Assembly: GCF_023065955.2 (NCBI RefSeq)
Contig: NC_079873.1
Location: 95,952,128 to 96,016,127, forward strand
Direction of reading: 5' to 3'
Length of the DNA stretch: 64,000 bases
Source: Ursus arctos
Taxonomy: Eukaryota > Chordata > Mammalia > Carnivora > Ursidae
Part shown: positions 1-11,431 of the stretch, piece after piece
Layout: the number at the start of each line of letters is the position of its first letter
How positions within the stretch are numbered: the stretch's first letter is position 1
Translations under genes and position numbers: made by a program
The notes under the pieces: model-generated
Database searches by the model: none
Told to the model about the DNA's origin: nothing
The model's input: only the letters and a program-made list of their open reading frames with translations

Positions 1-1500
1 TGAGGATGAGTGGTGTTGAGCATCTTTTCATGTGTCTGTTGGCCATGTGGATGTCTTCTTTGGAAAAATGTCTATTCATGTCTTCTGCCTATTTCTTGTT
101 TTCTTTTTTTTCTCTAAAGGTTTTTTTTTTTTTTATTATTGATTTGAGAGAGAGCATGAGAGAGAGAGAGAGAATGAGCAGGGTATCTTGAGGAAATCCC
201 AGTTCATTTTTGCTTGTTTCCTTTGCCTCCAGTGATGTGTATAGTAAGTTGCTACCACTGTGGTCAAAGAGGTTACTGCCTATGTTCTCTAGAATTTTGA
301 TGGTTTCCTATCTCACATTTAGGTCTTTCATCCATTTGGATTTTATTTTTGTGTATGGTTTCTGCATGTTGCTGTCTAGTTTTGTCAACACCATTGGTTG
401 AAGAGACTGTTTTTTTTTTCTTTTTCTATTGAATATTCTTTCCTGCTTTGTTGAAGATTAGTTGATGACATAGTTGTGGGTCCATTTTTGGGTTTTCTAT
501 TCTGTTCCATTGATCTGTGACTGTTTCTTTGCGAATATCATACTGTCTTTTTGACTACAGCTTTGTAATAAATCTTGAAATCTAGAACTGTGATGCCTAC
601 AGCTTTTCTTTTCTTTTTCAGGATTGCTTTGGTTATTTGGGCTCTTTTGTAGTTCCATACAAATTTCAAGATTTTTTTAATTCTAGCTCTGTGAAAAATG
701 CTAGTGGTATTTTGATAGGGATTGCATTAAATGTGTAGATTGCTTTGGGTGGTATAAACATTTTAACCCTGTTTGTCCTTCCAATCCATAAGCATGGAAT
801 GTTTTGCCATTTCTTTGTGTCATCTTCAATTTCTTTCATAAGTGTTCCATAGTTTTCAGAGTACAGGTCTTTTACCCCTTTGGTTAGGATTATTCCTAGG
901 TTTCTTATAGTTTTTGGTACAATTGTAAATGGGATCAATTCCTTGATTTCTTTTTCTGCTGCTTCATTTTTTATGTATAGATGTATAACAGATTTCTGTA
1001 TGTTGATTTTATATCCTGCAACATTGCTGAATTCATGTATCAGTTCTAGCAATTTTTTGGTGGGGTCTTTCAGGTTTTCTACAGAGTATCATGTCATCTG
1101 CAAATAGTGAAGGTTTGACTTCTTCCATGCTGATTCAGATGCCTTTTATTTCTTTTTGTTGTCTGAATGCTGAGGCTAGGACTTCCAGTACTATGTTCAG
1201 TAACGGTGGTGAGAATGGACATTCCTGTCTTGTTCCTGACCACAGAAGAAAAGCTCTCAGTTTTTCCCCGTTGAGAATATTAACTATGGGTGTTTTATAT
1301 ATGGCCTTTATGTTGTATATTCCATCTATACCTATTTTCTTGAGGGTTTTTATCATGAATGGATGCTATATTTTGTCAAATGCTTTTTCTGCATCTATTG
1401 AGAAGATCATATAGTTCTTATCCTTTTATTTATTTGGTGTATCATTGATTGATTTGTAAATATTGAATCAACCCTGCAGTCCAGATATAAATTCCACTTC
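1..1500 (-). mobile_element. L1 LINE, 3' part of ORF2 and start of 3'UTR (decayed)
   Basis: The minus strand encodes the C-terminal part of an L1 ORF2 reverse transcriptase. Positions 1356-1135 read LNGEKL-type and SGTRQ-type motifs. The catalytic FADD motif is at 1104-1093, and 1052-666 carries the GYKINIQKS, KDLYSEN and [14 protein letters not shown] blocks. A TGA stop near 1140 and a frameshift between 1093 and 1052 break the frame, so it is not functional. Positions 1-100 resemble L1 3'UTR, and the element continues off the left edge. The remaining similarity is high, which suggests a carnivore-age L1 rather than an ancient mammalian one. Confidence 0.9.
117..187 (-). mobile_element. possible SINE remnant inside the L1
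   Basis: A poly-T run is followed by 'attgatttgagagagag' and a purine-rich stretch ending in 'gagcaggg', which resembles the tail half of an antisense CAN-SINE. The tRNA-like head is missing, so this could instead be a simple-repeat expansion within the L1. Confidence 0.35.
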
Positions 1501-1504
1501 TTAA

Positions 1505-1640
1505 AAGAAGCTAGATCCAACAAATTAAAAAAATAAAATAAGAAAAGAAACATATAAAAAATAAAAAATAAATAATAAAGATAATTAAAAAAACATATAT
1601 ATAATAAAAAATGTAAAATCAAATAAAAAGGAAGCTACCT
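1505..1640. repeat. A/T-rich low-complexity junction inside L1
   Basis: A run of almost pure A and T (A-rich on +, T-rich on the L1 sense strand) sits between the ORF2 part and the 5'UTR part of the same-orientation L1. It marks where ORF1 and the 5' half of ORF2 are missing. It may be the T-rich end of the L1 5'UTR or a low-complexity filler at a deletion joint. Confidence 0.6.
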
Positions 1641-2876
1641 CATAGGTATGTTTTGGTCTGCTTGTTAAAGGACGATAGAGCCGATATATATTATATTATA
1701 TTATATTATATTATATTATATTATAAAATAGAAATAAAAATAAAAAGCATGGTAGATCCATTTCCCCTAGCACTGAAACTTTGCAGCACTCTGATCAGTA
1801 GGCTTGGTGCGTGCAAGGGGTTTGTGCTGATCTTCTGGGGCTGGGACCTGTTGCATTGATTCTCAAGCCCACTTGCCTTAGTGGAGATGCACCTGAGGGT
1901 GCAGGGGGTTGGGGCTTGGTGTAAGCGGCTCCAGTCTCCACTTGGTGGCATTAATTAGCTCACCTTGGTTTGTCACTGCTGATGGGTGGGACAAAAATTG
2001 CATTGCCCTGTTCTCTCCTCCCTGAGGGGAGAGTTCCTGCTTCTTACTCTTCAGGAAGCCCTCAAAGGAGAGCAAATAATCGCCCCTCTTGTGTCCCCAT
2101 TTCTGTCAGATCCCTGCCTTCACCCTGACTGTGTCTGAGCTGTCTGCGTGCTAAGAGGCACAGTACTCTTATATTTTATCTCAGGCCGGCGGTTGGGTTT
2201 CAAAACTCCAAATTTTAGGGACTTGCATGGTTGGGCCCTCATTGATCCTCTGGTGAGGGTCTCACTGCACCTTCCCTGTTTGCTGGTTTGTCCCCAAAAA
2301 GCATCTGCACAACCATGCAACCATTCAGAGTTTACAGCAAAGCACAGGAGAATGCCGGCACCCAGGCTCACTGCCCCCAGCCAGCTTTCCTGTTCCTATG
2401 CTTAGGAACAGTGTAGCATGTTGGTACGGCTAGTCTTCTGTTGTGTCCCCTCTCCCAAATACACTCCAAACAGGGGAACTGTTTTTCACCATGAGACCCA
2501 GGGTTATCCTCAGACCAAGGTGCCTACTCCCAGGAGCCCACCCTCCTTCTCCACAGGAGCAATGCTAAGCCTGCTAGGGCAAACTTCTAAACCTTCAGTT
2601 TTTGCATTCTGCTACTTGTAATAACTTCTGGTACTCTCCAGACACTGGGCTCCCCTCCCTCCATGGCACCCACAGTTCTTATCTCCCCTAAATCCACTCT
2701 ACAGTTCCTACCTTCCCGAAGGTAGTCATTTTTGTGCTTGTAGCCATGCAGTTTTGTTTTCTTAGTCCTCAGTTCAATTTCATGGGTGTTCAGAATGATT
2801 GACTATTTATCTAGATGTGTTTGAGGGATGAGGCAAGCTTAGGGTCCCCTTGCTTCTCTGACATCTTAACTCCTCT
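1640..2876 (-). mobile_element. L1 LINE 5'UTR (carnivore type)
   Basis: This GC-richer block stands out from its AT-rich surroundings. Read on the minus strand it begins 'agaggagttaagatgtcaga', which resembles the start of carnivore L1 5'UTRs, where the internal promoter lies, and continues for about 1.2 kb before a T-rich stretch. Its orientation matches the ORF2 part at 1-1500, so together they look like one L1 with the middle removed. Short frames here (for example 2148-2405 and 2120-2371) are chance frames. Confidence 0.75.
1686..1727. repeat. (TTATA)n pentanucleotide microsatellite
   Basis: About eight tandem copies of a TTATA/ATATT unit lie near the inner end of the L1 5'UTR segment. 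It is a simple repeat and likely length-variable. Confidence 0.9.
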
Positions 2877-3322
2877 GTACCATACTGTTTTGATTAGTAT
2901 AGCGTTGTAAAATAGTTTGACATGTATGATAGCTCTAGTTCTGTTCTTCCTTTTCAACATTGCTTTGCTTTGAGTTTTGGGGCTCTTTTGTGGTTCCATA
3001 TGATTATAAGATTTTTTTTTCTATTTCTGTAAAGAATGTCATTGGGATTTTGAGAAGAATTGTACTGAATACCTTGATCACTTGGGTACTATTGGCATTT
3101 TAACAGTATTAACTCTTCCAATCCATGAACATAGTATGTCTTCCCATTTGTCTGTGCCTTCTTTAATTTTCTACATCAATTTTCTGTAATTTTCAGTATG
3201 CAATTCTTTCACCTATTTGATTAAGTTTGTCACTAAGTATTTGATTGTTATTGCTCTTGTAAATGGAATTGTTTCTTAATTTGCTTTTTGGATAATTTGG
3301 TATATAAACACCACTGATTTTT

Positions 3323-3520
3323 TTTTTTTTTAAGATTTTATTTATTTATTTGACAGAGATAGAGACAGCCAGCGAGAGAGGGAACACAAGCAGGGGGAGT
3401 GGGAGAGGAAGAAGCAGGCTCATAGCAGAGGAGCCTGATGTGGGGCTCGATCCCATAACGCCGGGATCACGCCCTGAGCCGAAGGCAGACGCTTAACCGC
3501 TGCGCCACCCAGGCGCCCCA
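3323..3520 (-). mobile_element. CAN-SINE, young form
   Basis: Antisense copy: poly-T, then 'aagattttatttattta', the CT/GA-rich body, and the tRNA-like head ending 'gccacccaggcgcccc'. It is flanked by a 17-bp target duplication 'aaacaccactgattttt' (3306-3322 and 3521-3537). It is inserted into L1 ORF2 sequence and is nearly identical to the copies at 7699 and 34678. Confidence 0.95.
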
Positions 3521-4260
3521 AAACACCACTGATTTTTATGTTGATTATGTATCCTGAAAATTTACTGATTTCGTTTATTAGTTGTAACAGTTTTTGTTGC
3601 TGTTGTTGAGTCTTTAGGGTTTTCTGCATATGTGATCATATTATCTGCAAACAGATAATTTTATTTCTGTTTTCTGAATCAGATTCCTTTTATTTCATTT
3701 TCTCATTTGCTTGCTTAGCTAGAGCTTCTAGTACTAAGTTGTGTAAAATTGGTTAGAATGGCAACTTTATATTGTTCCAAATCTTAGAGGAAAGTTTTCA
3801 GCTTTTCCCCATTGATTATGATGTTACCACTGGAATTTCCATATATGACCTCCATTAAGTTGAAGTAAGTTCCTTTGATACCTATTTTATTGACAGTTTT
3901 TGTCATGAATTGATTTGGGATTTTGTCCAGTGCATTTTCTGCATCTATTATGATGAGTGTGTAATTTTCTCCTTCATTTTGTTAATGTAATCTGTTATTT
4001 ATTTGTGTATGTTGAGTCATACTTGCATGCCAAGGATAAATCATACTTGGTCATAGTGCATAATCCTTTTAATGTGCATTTGAGTTTGGTTTGAACATAC
4101 TTAATTGAGGATATTTGCATGTATGTTCATCTGAATTATTGGCCTGTGGTGTTCTTGTAGTGTCTTTGTCTGGCTTTACTATCATTGAGTTTCTGGCCTC
4201 TGCAAATGGGTTGGAGAGGCTTCCCTCTTCTGTTGGTTGGGAAAGTTTAAGAATATTTAG

Positions 4261-4380
4261 GGGCACCTAGCTGGCTCAGTCAGTAGAGCATGCAGCTGGT
4301 GATCTTGTGGTTGTAAGTTCAAACCCCACATTGTGTGTAGAGATTACTTTAAAAATAAAATCTTAAAAAAACAAACAAAA
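4261..4380 (+). mobile_element. short CAN-SINE, older form
   Basis: Head 'ggggcacctagctggctcag' is followed by a tRNA-like B-box region ('ggttgtaagttcaaaccc') and 'agagattacttt', then an A-rich tail. It lacks the CT-rich central body of the younger copies. It lies inside an antisense L1. Confidence 0.85.
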
Positions 4381-4859
4381 GAATAGTTAGAATTTAGTAG
4401 AATTTACCTTGATCTCCTCTGGTGATGTGTTTTTCTTTGTTGTTAGGTTTTTTATTATGGACTCAATCTCTTTATGTGTTATTGGTCTGTTCAGGCTTTC
4501 TATTTCTTCTTTATTCAGTTGTGGTAAGTTGTATGTTTCTAGGAATTTATTCATCTTTTCTAAGTTATCAAATTTGTTGATATATAATTGTTTATAATAG
4601 TTCCTTATGATAAACTTTAATTCTGATGCAACCATTGGAACGTCTCCTTTTTCACTTTTGATATATTATATGAGTCTTCTCTCTTCTCTTCTTCTATTTA
4701 TTTCCTGCATAAGGGAAATCATGGCAGAGGTGACTTCTTTTGGCACTGAGTTGTTAACTGGCATGGGGCTTGGAAGGATGTGGGTGAAATCTTCCTACCC
4801 TTTCTATGAATGCGTGGGTATGGGATTCTTGCATTATCTGCTGTAGAAGTCATTTCATT

Positions 4860-5200
4860 ATCTCTTAGCTTTCAATGTTGCCAATTAAATTTTGAGTTTA
4901 CATTGATACCTGAAATTCCAATACTGCAGGAAATATGCCAGTCTTTTCCTATTCATATATTGAATTCATTTTTGTAACAGTGGGAAAACTGGCTTTCATT
5001 ATTTATTCGTTTACTTAAGCAAGAATACACATAGGTAATTGTAGATTTGGGAATCTGTAATACTGCAAAAAAAATCCATTAAGTTAGAATTCAATATTTT
5101 TATACACATTTAATAGATAAAATTAATATTCAGTAAACTACACAAATTCTTAAAGTACATTTTGGTAAGATTGATATATGCTACAGAGAATTTCTCCATA
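4860..5200. other. no recognised feature
   Basis: AT-rich sequence between two antisense L1 blocks. It may be decayed L1, but I cannot place it. Confidence 0.5.
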
Positions 5201-8200
5201 TCCCTTCCCAGTAAATCTCCTCCAGAGGAAATCACTGTTCTTATTTTTTTAAATCATGAATTAATTTTTGGCAATCTATAATTTTATATAAAAGAACTGT
5301 ATATGTATGTACTCTTTGTGTCTGTTTTTCTCAGCATATTAACAGTGAGATTGTCCCCATTTATGCATCACCATTTTTTCCAGTGTATTTCCAGTAGTAT
5401 TCCATGGCATGAATTTGTTACAATTTGTTTTTGCATTTTCCTGTTTAAGGACATTTGGGTTGTATGTCATTTTAAGCTATTTTGAATGAAGCCTTTATGA
5501 ATATTCTTGTACATTTCTTTTTAGGGAGATATTTTTACATATCTCTTAAGTAAGTTTTTATCCTGTATAAAAAATGTAATCCTGATGGGATTATGATGAG
5601 AACTGTTTTGAAACAATCCACTCTATTCTGATCCACTGATCTATTTATCTATCTTTGTGTCACTATCACACTATCTTGATTAGTGTAGTTAGAGAGTAGC
5701 CTTGAATTGAAATATATTGTTCAAGGGCTCAAAATGTGTACTTACTTTCAAGATTGTTTTGGCTATTATACGACTCTTGAATTTCTACCTATAATTTAAA
5801 GTCAGGTTTTAGTGTACGTGTTTTGGACATACCTTGATTTTTACTGTTAAATAATTTATAGTATTTAAAATAATATTTTCATTTCATTTTATTTGCTGTA
5901 CCTTGCAGAAATAGAATTTATGTTATTGCTTTGACCTTATATTTTGTAATCTTGGTACATTAACTTATAGCACTGTCTTTTATAGTTGTTTAGAAAGTTG
6001 TTACATAGTCATGTCCTCTGGTGTTAAAGAACAATTTTATTTTATCCTTTCCAGTATTTACGTGTTTTATTTCTATTGTCTTGTTACTATGACTATGATA
6101 TCCAGTACAGTGTTCAATAGACATGGTTAAAGTGGGTTTATCATAGTCATTTTCTGCATCTTCCAGGGAGCACATTCAATATTTCATTATTATTATGTTT
6201 GTTGTAGGTTTTCCACTGATACATCTTTCAGATTAAATAGTTTCTATTTTATCCTTAGTTTGTTAAGAGCTTCTATCATGGATACTATTGAATTTTGTTG
6301 AATAATTTTCCTACATTTATTGAGATGACCATATATTTTTATCCTTCATTCTGTTAATGTAATAAATTGCATGGATAGACTTTCAAATGTGAAACCAACC
6401 TTGAATTCTTGAAATAAACTTTACATAGGAATGGTGTATCGTCCTTTTGATAGATTGCTAGATTTAATTTATCAATGCTTTGTTAAGTATTTTTTGTCTT
6501 AGTTCATAAGGACATTTGTCTGTAGTTTTCTATTCTTGTAATGTATTTTTCTGATTTTATCATCAGGAATATGTCATCCTCATAAAATAATTTAGAAAGT
6601 GTTGTCTCCCCTATTTTCTGAAGTAATTTTGTAGTTTTGGACTTAAATGTGTTAGGTACAATTCACATGAAGCCATCTGGGTCTGGTGTTTCCTTTATTG
6701 AAGAGTATTTCATTGATTTAATTATTTTAATATGTAAAGGTTATTCGATTTTTTATTTCCACTTTAGTAAACTTGGTAATTGGTGTCTTTAAAGGATTTT
6801 TTCCAGTTTATCTAAATGTTTGAATTTATTGGCATACAATTATTAATATTCATTCATAATTTAAAAATCTAAATGATTTGCAGAAATAGTGCCTTTTTTC
6901 CTTGATACTGCAAATTTGTGTCTTCATTATGCTATTCTCTGCCTTTCTAAAAGTGCATCAATCTTGTTGATCTTTTAAAAGAACTAACTTTGCCTTAATT
7001 GATTGTCCCTTTGGTTTGTCCATCTTCCATGTCATTGATTTCTGCTCTTGTTATTTTTTTTTATATTCTTTACTTTGAATTCAGTTTCGTCTTCTTATAG
7101 TTTTATAAGGTAAAAGCTTAGATCACTGATTTGTGCTAATTGTTCTTTTCTGATATAAGCATTTAAGGCATAGCTTTCCATCTAAACACTCACTCCTTTA
7201 GCTTCACTCATGGGTTATTTAAAAATATGTTGTTTAACTTCCAAATAATTGTGGAAATTCTAGATCTTTTTTGGTACTGGTTTCTAGTTTAATATCCTTG
7301 AGTTAGAGAACATAGTCTGAGATTATAAAATTTGAAATGATTGAGGCATGTTTTATGGCCCACTACATGGTCTATGATGGTGAACACGTCATGTTCATTT
7401 GAAAAGAAATTTGTATCATTCAATTTTGAGGTTAGTATTTAAATAATGTAAACTAGGTGAATACATAGTGTTACTATCAATGACTGAGAGAGGAGTGCTA
7501 TAATTTTGAGTTATGTAATAGATTTTATCTATTTTTGGTTTACTTTTGTCAGTTTTTTTCTTTATATGTTATTAGGAACATTGAAAGTTATGATTATTTT
7601 TTGTTTCCTTGTGATGTGTCAGTTTTTATCACTGGCAAAAACTCTGAGGTTTTGCTCCTCTCTTGAAGTCTTCTTTATCTGGTATTAGTATAAACTCTCT
7701 TTTTTTTTTAAAGATTTTATTTATTTATTTGACAGAGATAGAGACAGCCAGCGAGAGAGGGAACACAAGCAGGGGGAGTGGGAGAGGAAGAAGCAGGCTC
7801 ATAGCGGAGGAGCCTGATGTGGGGCTCGATCCCATAACGCCGGGATCACGCCCTGAGCTGAAGGCAGACGCTTAACTGCTGTGCCACCCAGGCACCCCTA
7901 AACTCTTAAACTTTCTTAGCTTTGACTTTCACATGAATGGAATGCTTTCAGCTTTTCTCTTTTTTCCTCATTTCTTATATTTAAAGTAAATGTCATGTAT
8001 GCAACATATATTAGTCTTTCTTTGTTATCCAGCCAGGCAATATCTGCCTTTGAAATGGAATGTTTAAACTTTGGGCATTTAATCTAATAATCCATATGGT
8101 TGTATTAAGGTTACTGTTTTGCTACCTAGAAGAAAAGAAAAACAACAACGAAACAACTTTCCGATATGTAATTTGTTTTTCTTGTCCTTCTTTGCATTCT

Positions 8201-8250
8201 TTACTTTGGATTAAAATATTTCATTTTAATTCCTCTAGTGGGCCTTGAGA
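5200..8250 (-). mobile_element. ancient L1 (L1M-class), long antisense remnant
   Basis: The left part resembles L1 3'UTR and the end of ORF2 ('gatccactgatctatttatc', 'cttgattagtgtagtt'). Sequence near 6500-6560 matches the ORF2 segment around 'tgtctgtagttttctattct'. Positions 7900-8120 resemble the region upstream of ORF2 ('atctgcctttgaaatggaat'). Decay is heavy and no coding frame survives. A young SINE at 7699 interrupts it. Confidence 0.75.
7699..7898 (-). mobile_element. CAN-SINE, young form
   Basis: Complete antisense copy ending 'gccacccaggcacccc', with an 8-bp flanking repeat 'taaactct' (7691-7698 and 7899-7906). It is almost identical to the copy at 3323 and inserted into ancient L1. 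The 70-codon frame at 7663-7875 is read through this SINE and is not a gene. Confidence 0.93.
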
Positions 8251-8889
8251 CATACATCTTTGCCTTCGTTTTTAGGTTGCTGCTTAAAAAATTAAAATAG
8301 ACGTTCTTAACTTATTATAGTATACTTAAAATTAATAGTTTCTCTTCATGGTAAGATAGAGAAAACTTGTAATATTATAATTACATTTCTTTTGTTTTAA
8401 ACTACAAAATACAGTGTTATAATTTTTACATTATATAATCAATTGTGAACTGCTGTTTCTGTTTCTGCTTGGGATAGAGATTTTTGGAAGAGAATTTTGT
8501 CTGTATTTCCATAATGAAAAAAATGCAAAATAATTTGCAAAATCATAACTCTTCTTGAAACCACCAGAGAGCTGAGCTCACAAGGGAAATGAGAAATTGA
8601 GAAATTTTATTTCCAAAAAATGACAAGACTGTCTGAGGAGAGACAAGAGACATCAACTCTTTCACGGGAGGAAGAGGAAGGTGCCATGGAAGTACTAAAG
8701 TGTGACACAACTAAAATTTTGACAAATTGCATAATGATTGAATGTGGGCTAACATACCAGTTTAGAACCATCTCGAGCCTCCCACACAAGGGTCATGTTA
8801 ACTTACTTGGTCTTTCACATGGTCTCCAGAATAGGGGCCTCACAGTTGAATTTTGAATATTCTTTTTTAATGGCTCTTTAATTTAGAGT

Positions 8890-8970
8890 AATAAACTCTT
8901 TGAGCCTCATTTTCCTTCCTCATCCATGGAATGGGGATAATATCTGCCCTTTATGGCTACTATATCTACA
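8890..8970 (+). mobile_element. MIR SINE fragment
   Basis: 'gagcctcattttccttcctc' followed by 'atggaatggggataatatct' matches the conserved MIR core ('cctcagtttcctcatctgtaaaatggggataata'-type). It is a diverged ancient fragment. Confidence 0.6.
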
Positions 8971-8974
8971 GTCC

Positions 8975-11415
8975 TTCTGCAGTCAGGAAAGATGAGGAAG
9001 AAATTGAACCACCTGTATATAGGAAGGATAATTTGTAGGGAAGCATCGGTTGAAGGGGAAATCAATATAAGAAAGATCTTTCTCGGAGGGTAGTACTCCT
9101 AGCCCCAGAAGGAAGGTCTAAGTTGGACAGAAGACAAGTGTGAAAATTTGGAGACTAGGTCATGTTTGCATGAAGTTTAAAAGGGTAAAGTGAGTCATTA
9201 TTAATTTTTTCTTGAACTACCTAATCTCATCTATTTTATACCTCACTTCATAATCCATACATTGTCTTTATATTCCCCCCTCACCATGCAGGAATAAATT
9301 TTAATAAATCTAGAAATGCATTATTTTCATGCAGACCTTGTTACTTATTGTCACATGGAAGTGGCCTCATACCAATTCATAGACTTGTTGTAGGGATTGA
9401 AAAAATAGATTTATGGCCCAACACTATATTAAAATCACATTTGCACAGAATTTGAAATTGTACAAAATATGTGTTGAGCTTTATATAAATTAGTCTAACT
9501 TTATATGAAGTACAATATAATTTTTTATCTAGGGCCTATAATAGGCATAGTATTCTAGTAATGGACAAATTTAAGAACATTAAATATATGTGATTTTAGT
9601 ATCTGCTAACAGGTGAGTAAGCCATTCAATCCCAATTACTCCTAGTAAGAAATGCAAAGCATAGTTATTTTTCACGTTATTTATTTACCAAACAAAACCG
9701 CATCTTAATTTGCTCTGAACGTCTGAATCTCCGGTTGCTATACCTTGAATTTTGGATCCAAAATTTTAATAGCAAAGGTGACTCATCTGCATAGACATGT
9801 AGAGAGACCAGAGGAGAAAATAAGGCATGTTGACATTATTTTACACTCGAAGAAGTCGAAGTAGTCCACAACTGCATCTCCTTCTTAAAGGAGAAAAAGA
9901 TTGCCAAGAATAGCTCTCTGGGGGTGTTTCCCAATTAAAAATAAAACACAATCAGAGAAAATGAGGTATTTCCAAAACATAGACGGCAAAGGTAGAGAAA
10001 CTTGTAGAAGTACAAAATAAATACGTGACATTTATTTCCACCTTCCCATGTACACTTTCAACAAAAGCCAAACAAACATACAGATCATCCAAGATCTCCT
10101 TGCTTCAAATAAAACCGCAGAAAGGCTATTGTATTGTAAGTAATGGGTTAGAAACAAGGCTCTTGACTTTGAGGTTCAAAATATCCTTAGAATAGTTTTT
10201 AAATGAGTATGTATACCTAGTAAGAGATAAATGATGTTAAAATCATCCCCAAACCAGACTCTACCAGCCAAGGTAGAGCATTAGAGCTTTCAAGAGACAG
10301 GAGAATAATGATGTTTCCTTAACTACAAGTTTCGATGGTGGAGTAAAGGGGCTAAACTGTCTGGAAAGCACAGTCAGGACTTGGGATTCTTGGGATGGCT
10401 TTCAAAAAATGAAACTGGCTCTGGGCAACAGATTTAGATGTGATTATGTGTACAGAGTTTGTGTGTATGTGTATGTAAAAGAGATGGGGTGGAGAAGAGA
10501 ATTGGGGTGAAATGTGGGTGGAAACAGTCACAGCATAGTGAGGTTGCAACTAAGCAGAAATTAGGTTAGAATAGTTCGTGATTGCTGTCAGGGTTCACAG
10601 CTGGTACCTGGGCAGAAGGTATAGAGTTGAGTTAGGAACTATGGTTGGAACCAGACATAAGGAGGCAGTTGGGGCAGTTTCAGTTCACTTGACTCAGGGA
10701 TCAGGCAAGAATGCCTATAAACATGTTCACCAGTCCTTACATACAAAGTTAAGCTTTGTCAAACCAGAACAGGCAGTTCTTCATATTGTGGGTGTCATAG
10801 GGTGACTGTGGCAGAGGATTAAGGCTATATGTGGACCTTTGAAAGAGGCATGGGTATTGCACCTGTCTTCATATTAAAAGACAATTAATATTCAAAATCA
10901 TGAACTTTCCTAACATTCTATGTGATAATGGTTCCCATCATACAAAGGATTTTTTTCTCTTTTCTTTACAAAATTTACTACAGCATTCATTTGAATTATA
11001 TATAGATTTGTAAAGTTTAGTTGAACAACTTTTCAGTAGTAATCCTCTGTTTTGAACCTTGATAGATCTTTGTAATTTTCTTGTAATACTTGCATTATGA
11101 CATGTAATAAAGTTACTTGTTTATCAATTTGGTCTACAAAACATTGCTATATGAGCTCCATGAGAACAAGAAATTCTTTAGTTATTGTAAAGAAAAATAC
11201 GTGTATAAACACACAGATATATATATTGATAAATTTTCATAAAATTTTAGATAATATTATTTGTAACCACAAACAATTTTACCACCAAGATAAAGCAACT
11301 ATTAAAATGGTAGTGGAACTTACTGTAGTCTCCTTTAAAGTATACCTACGCTATTTTGTAGCCTGCTTCTTTCATTGAATAATGTATCTTGGACACGTAG
11401 CAATGATTTATGACA
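8975..11415. other. unique sequence, no recognised gene or repeat
   Basis: AT-rich intergenic or intronic DNA. Frames of 65-93 codons (10352-10549 minus; 10578-10805 and 11097-11378 plus) have no recognisable motifs and look like chance frames. Confidence 0.6.
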
Positions 11416-11417
11416 AG

Positions 11418-11431
11418 AAAGTAATGAGTTA
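11418..11431. repeat. target-site duplication, left (ARPC2 retrocopy)
   Basis: 'aaagtaatgagtta' is repeated exactly at 12936-12949, immediately after the poly(A) of the retrocopy. It defines the insertion limits. Confidence 0.93.

Larger units (their letters stand above)
2877..4700 (-). mobile_element. older L1 LINE ORF2 fragment, interrupted by two SINEs
   Basis: Minus-strand ORF2 similarity resumes with a second, more diverged copy of the region seen at 1-1500. At 4635-4387 the minus strand reads the segment between endonuclease and RT, with 'NYYKQLY', 'LNKEEIESLNRPIT' and 'TKKNTSPEEIK', typical of mammalian L1 ORF2. SINEs at 3323-3520 and 4261-4380 interrupt it. Many stops and frameshifts are present. 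The younger L1 to the left appears to abut or interrupt this one. Confidence 0.85.

Noticed and set aside
666..1356. Functional L1 reverse transcriptase
   Set aside because: The FADD motif is present, but a stop near 1140 and a frameshift before 1052 break the frame, and most of ORF2 is missing.
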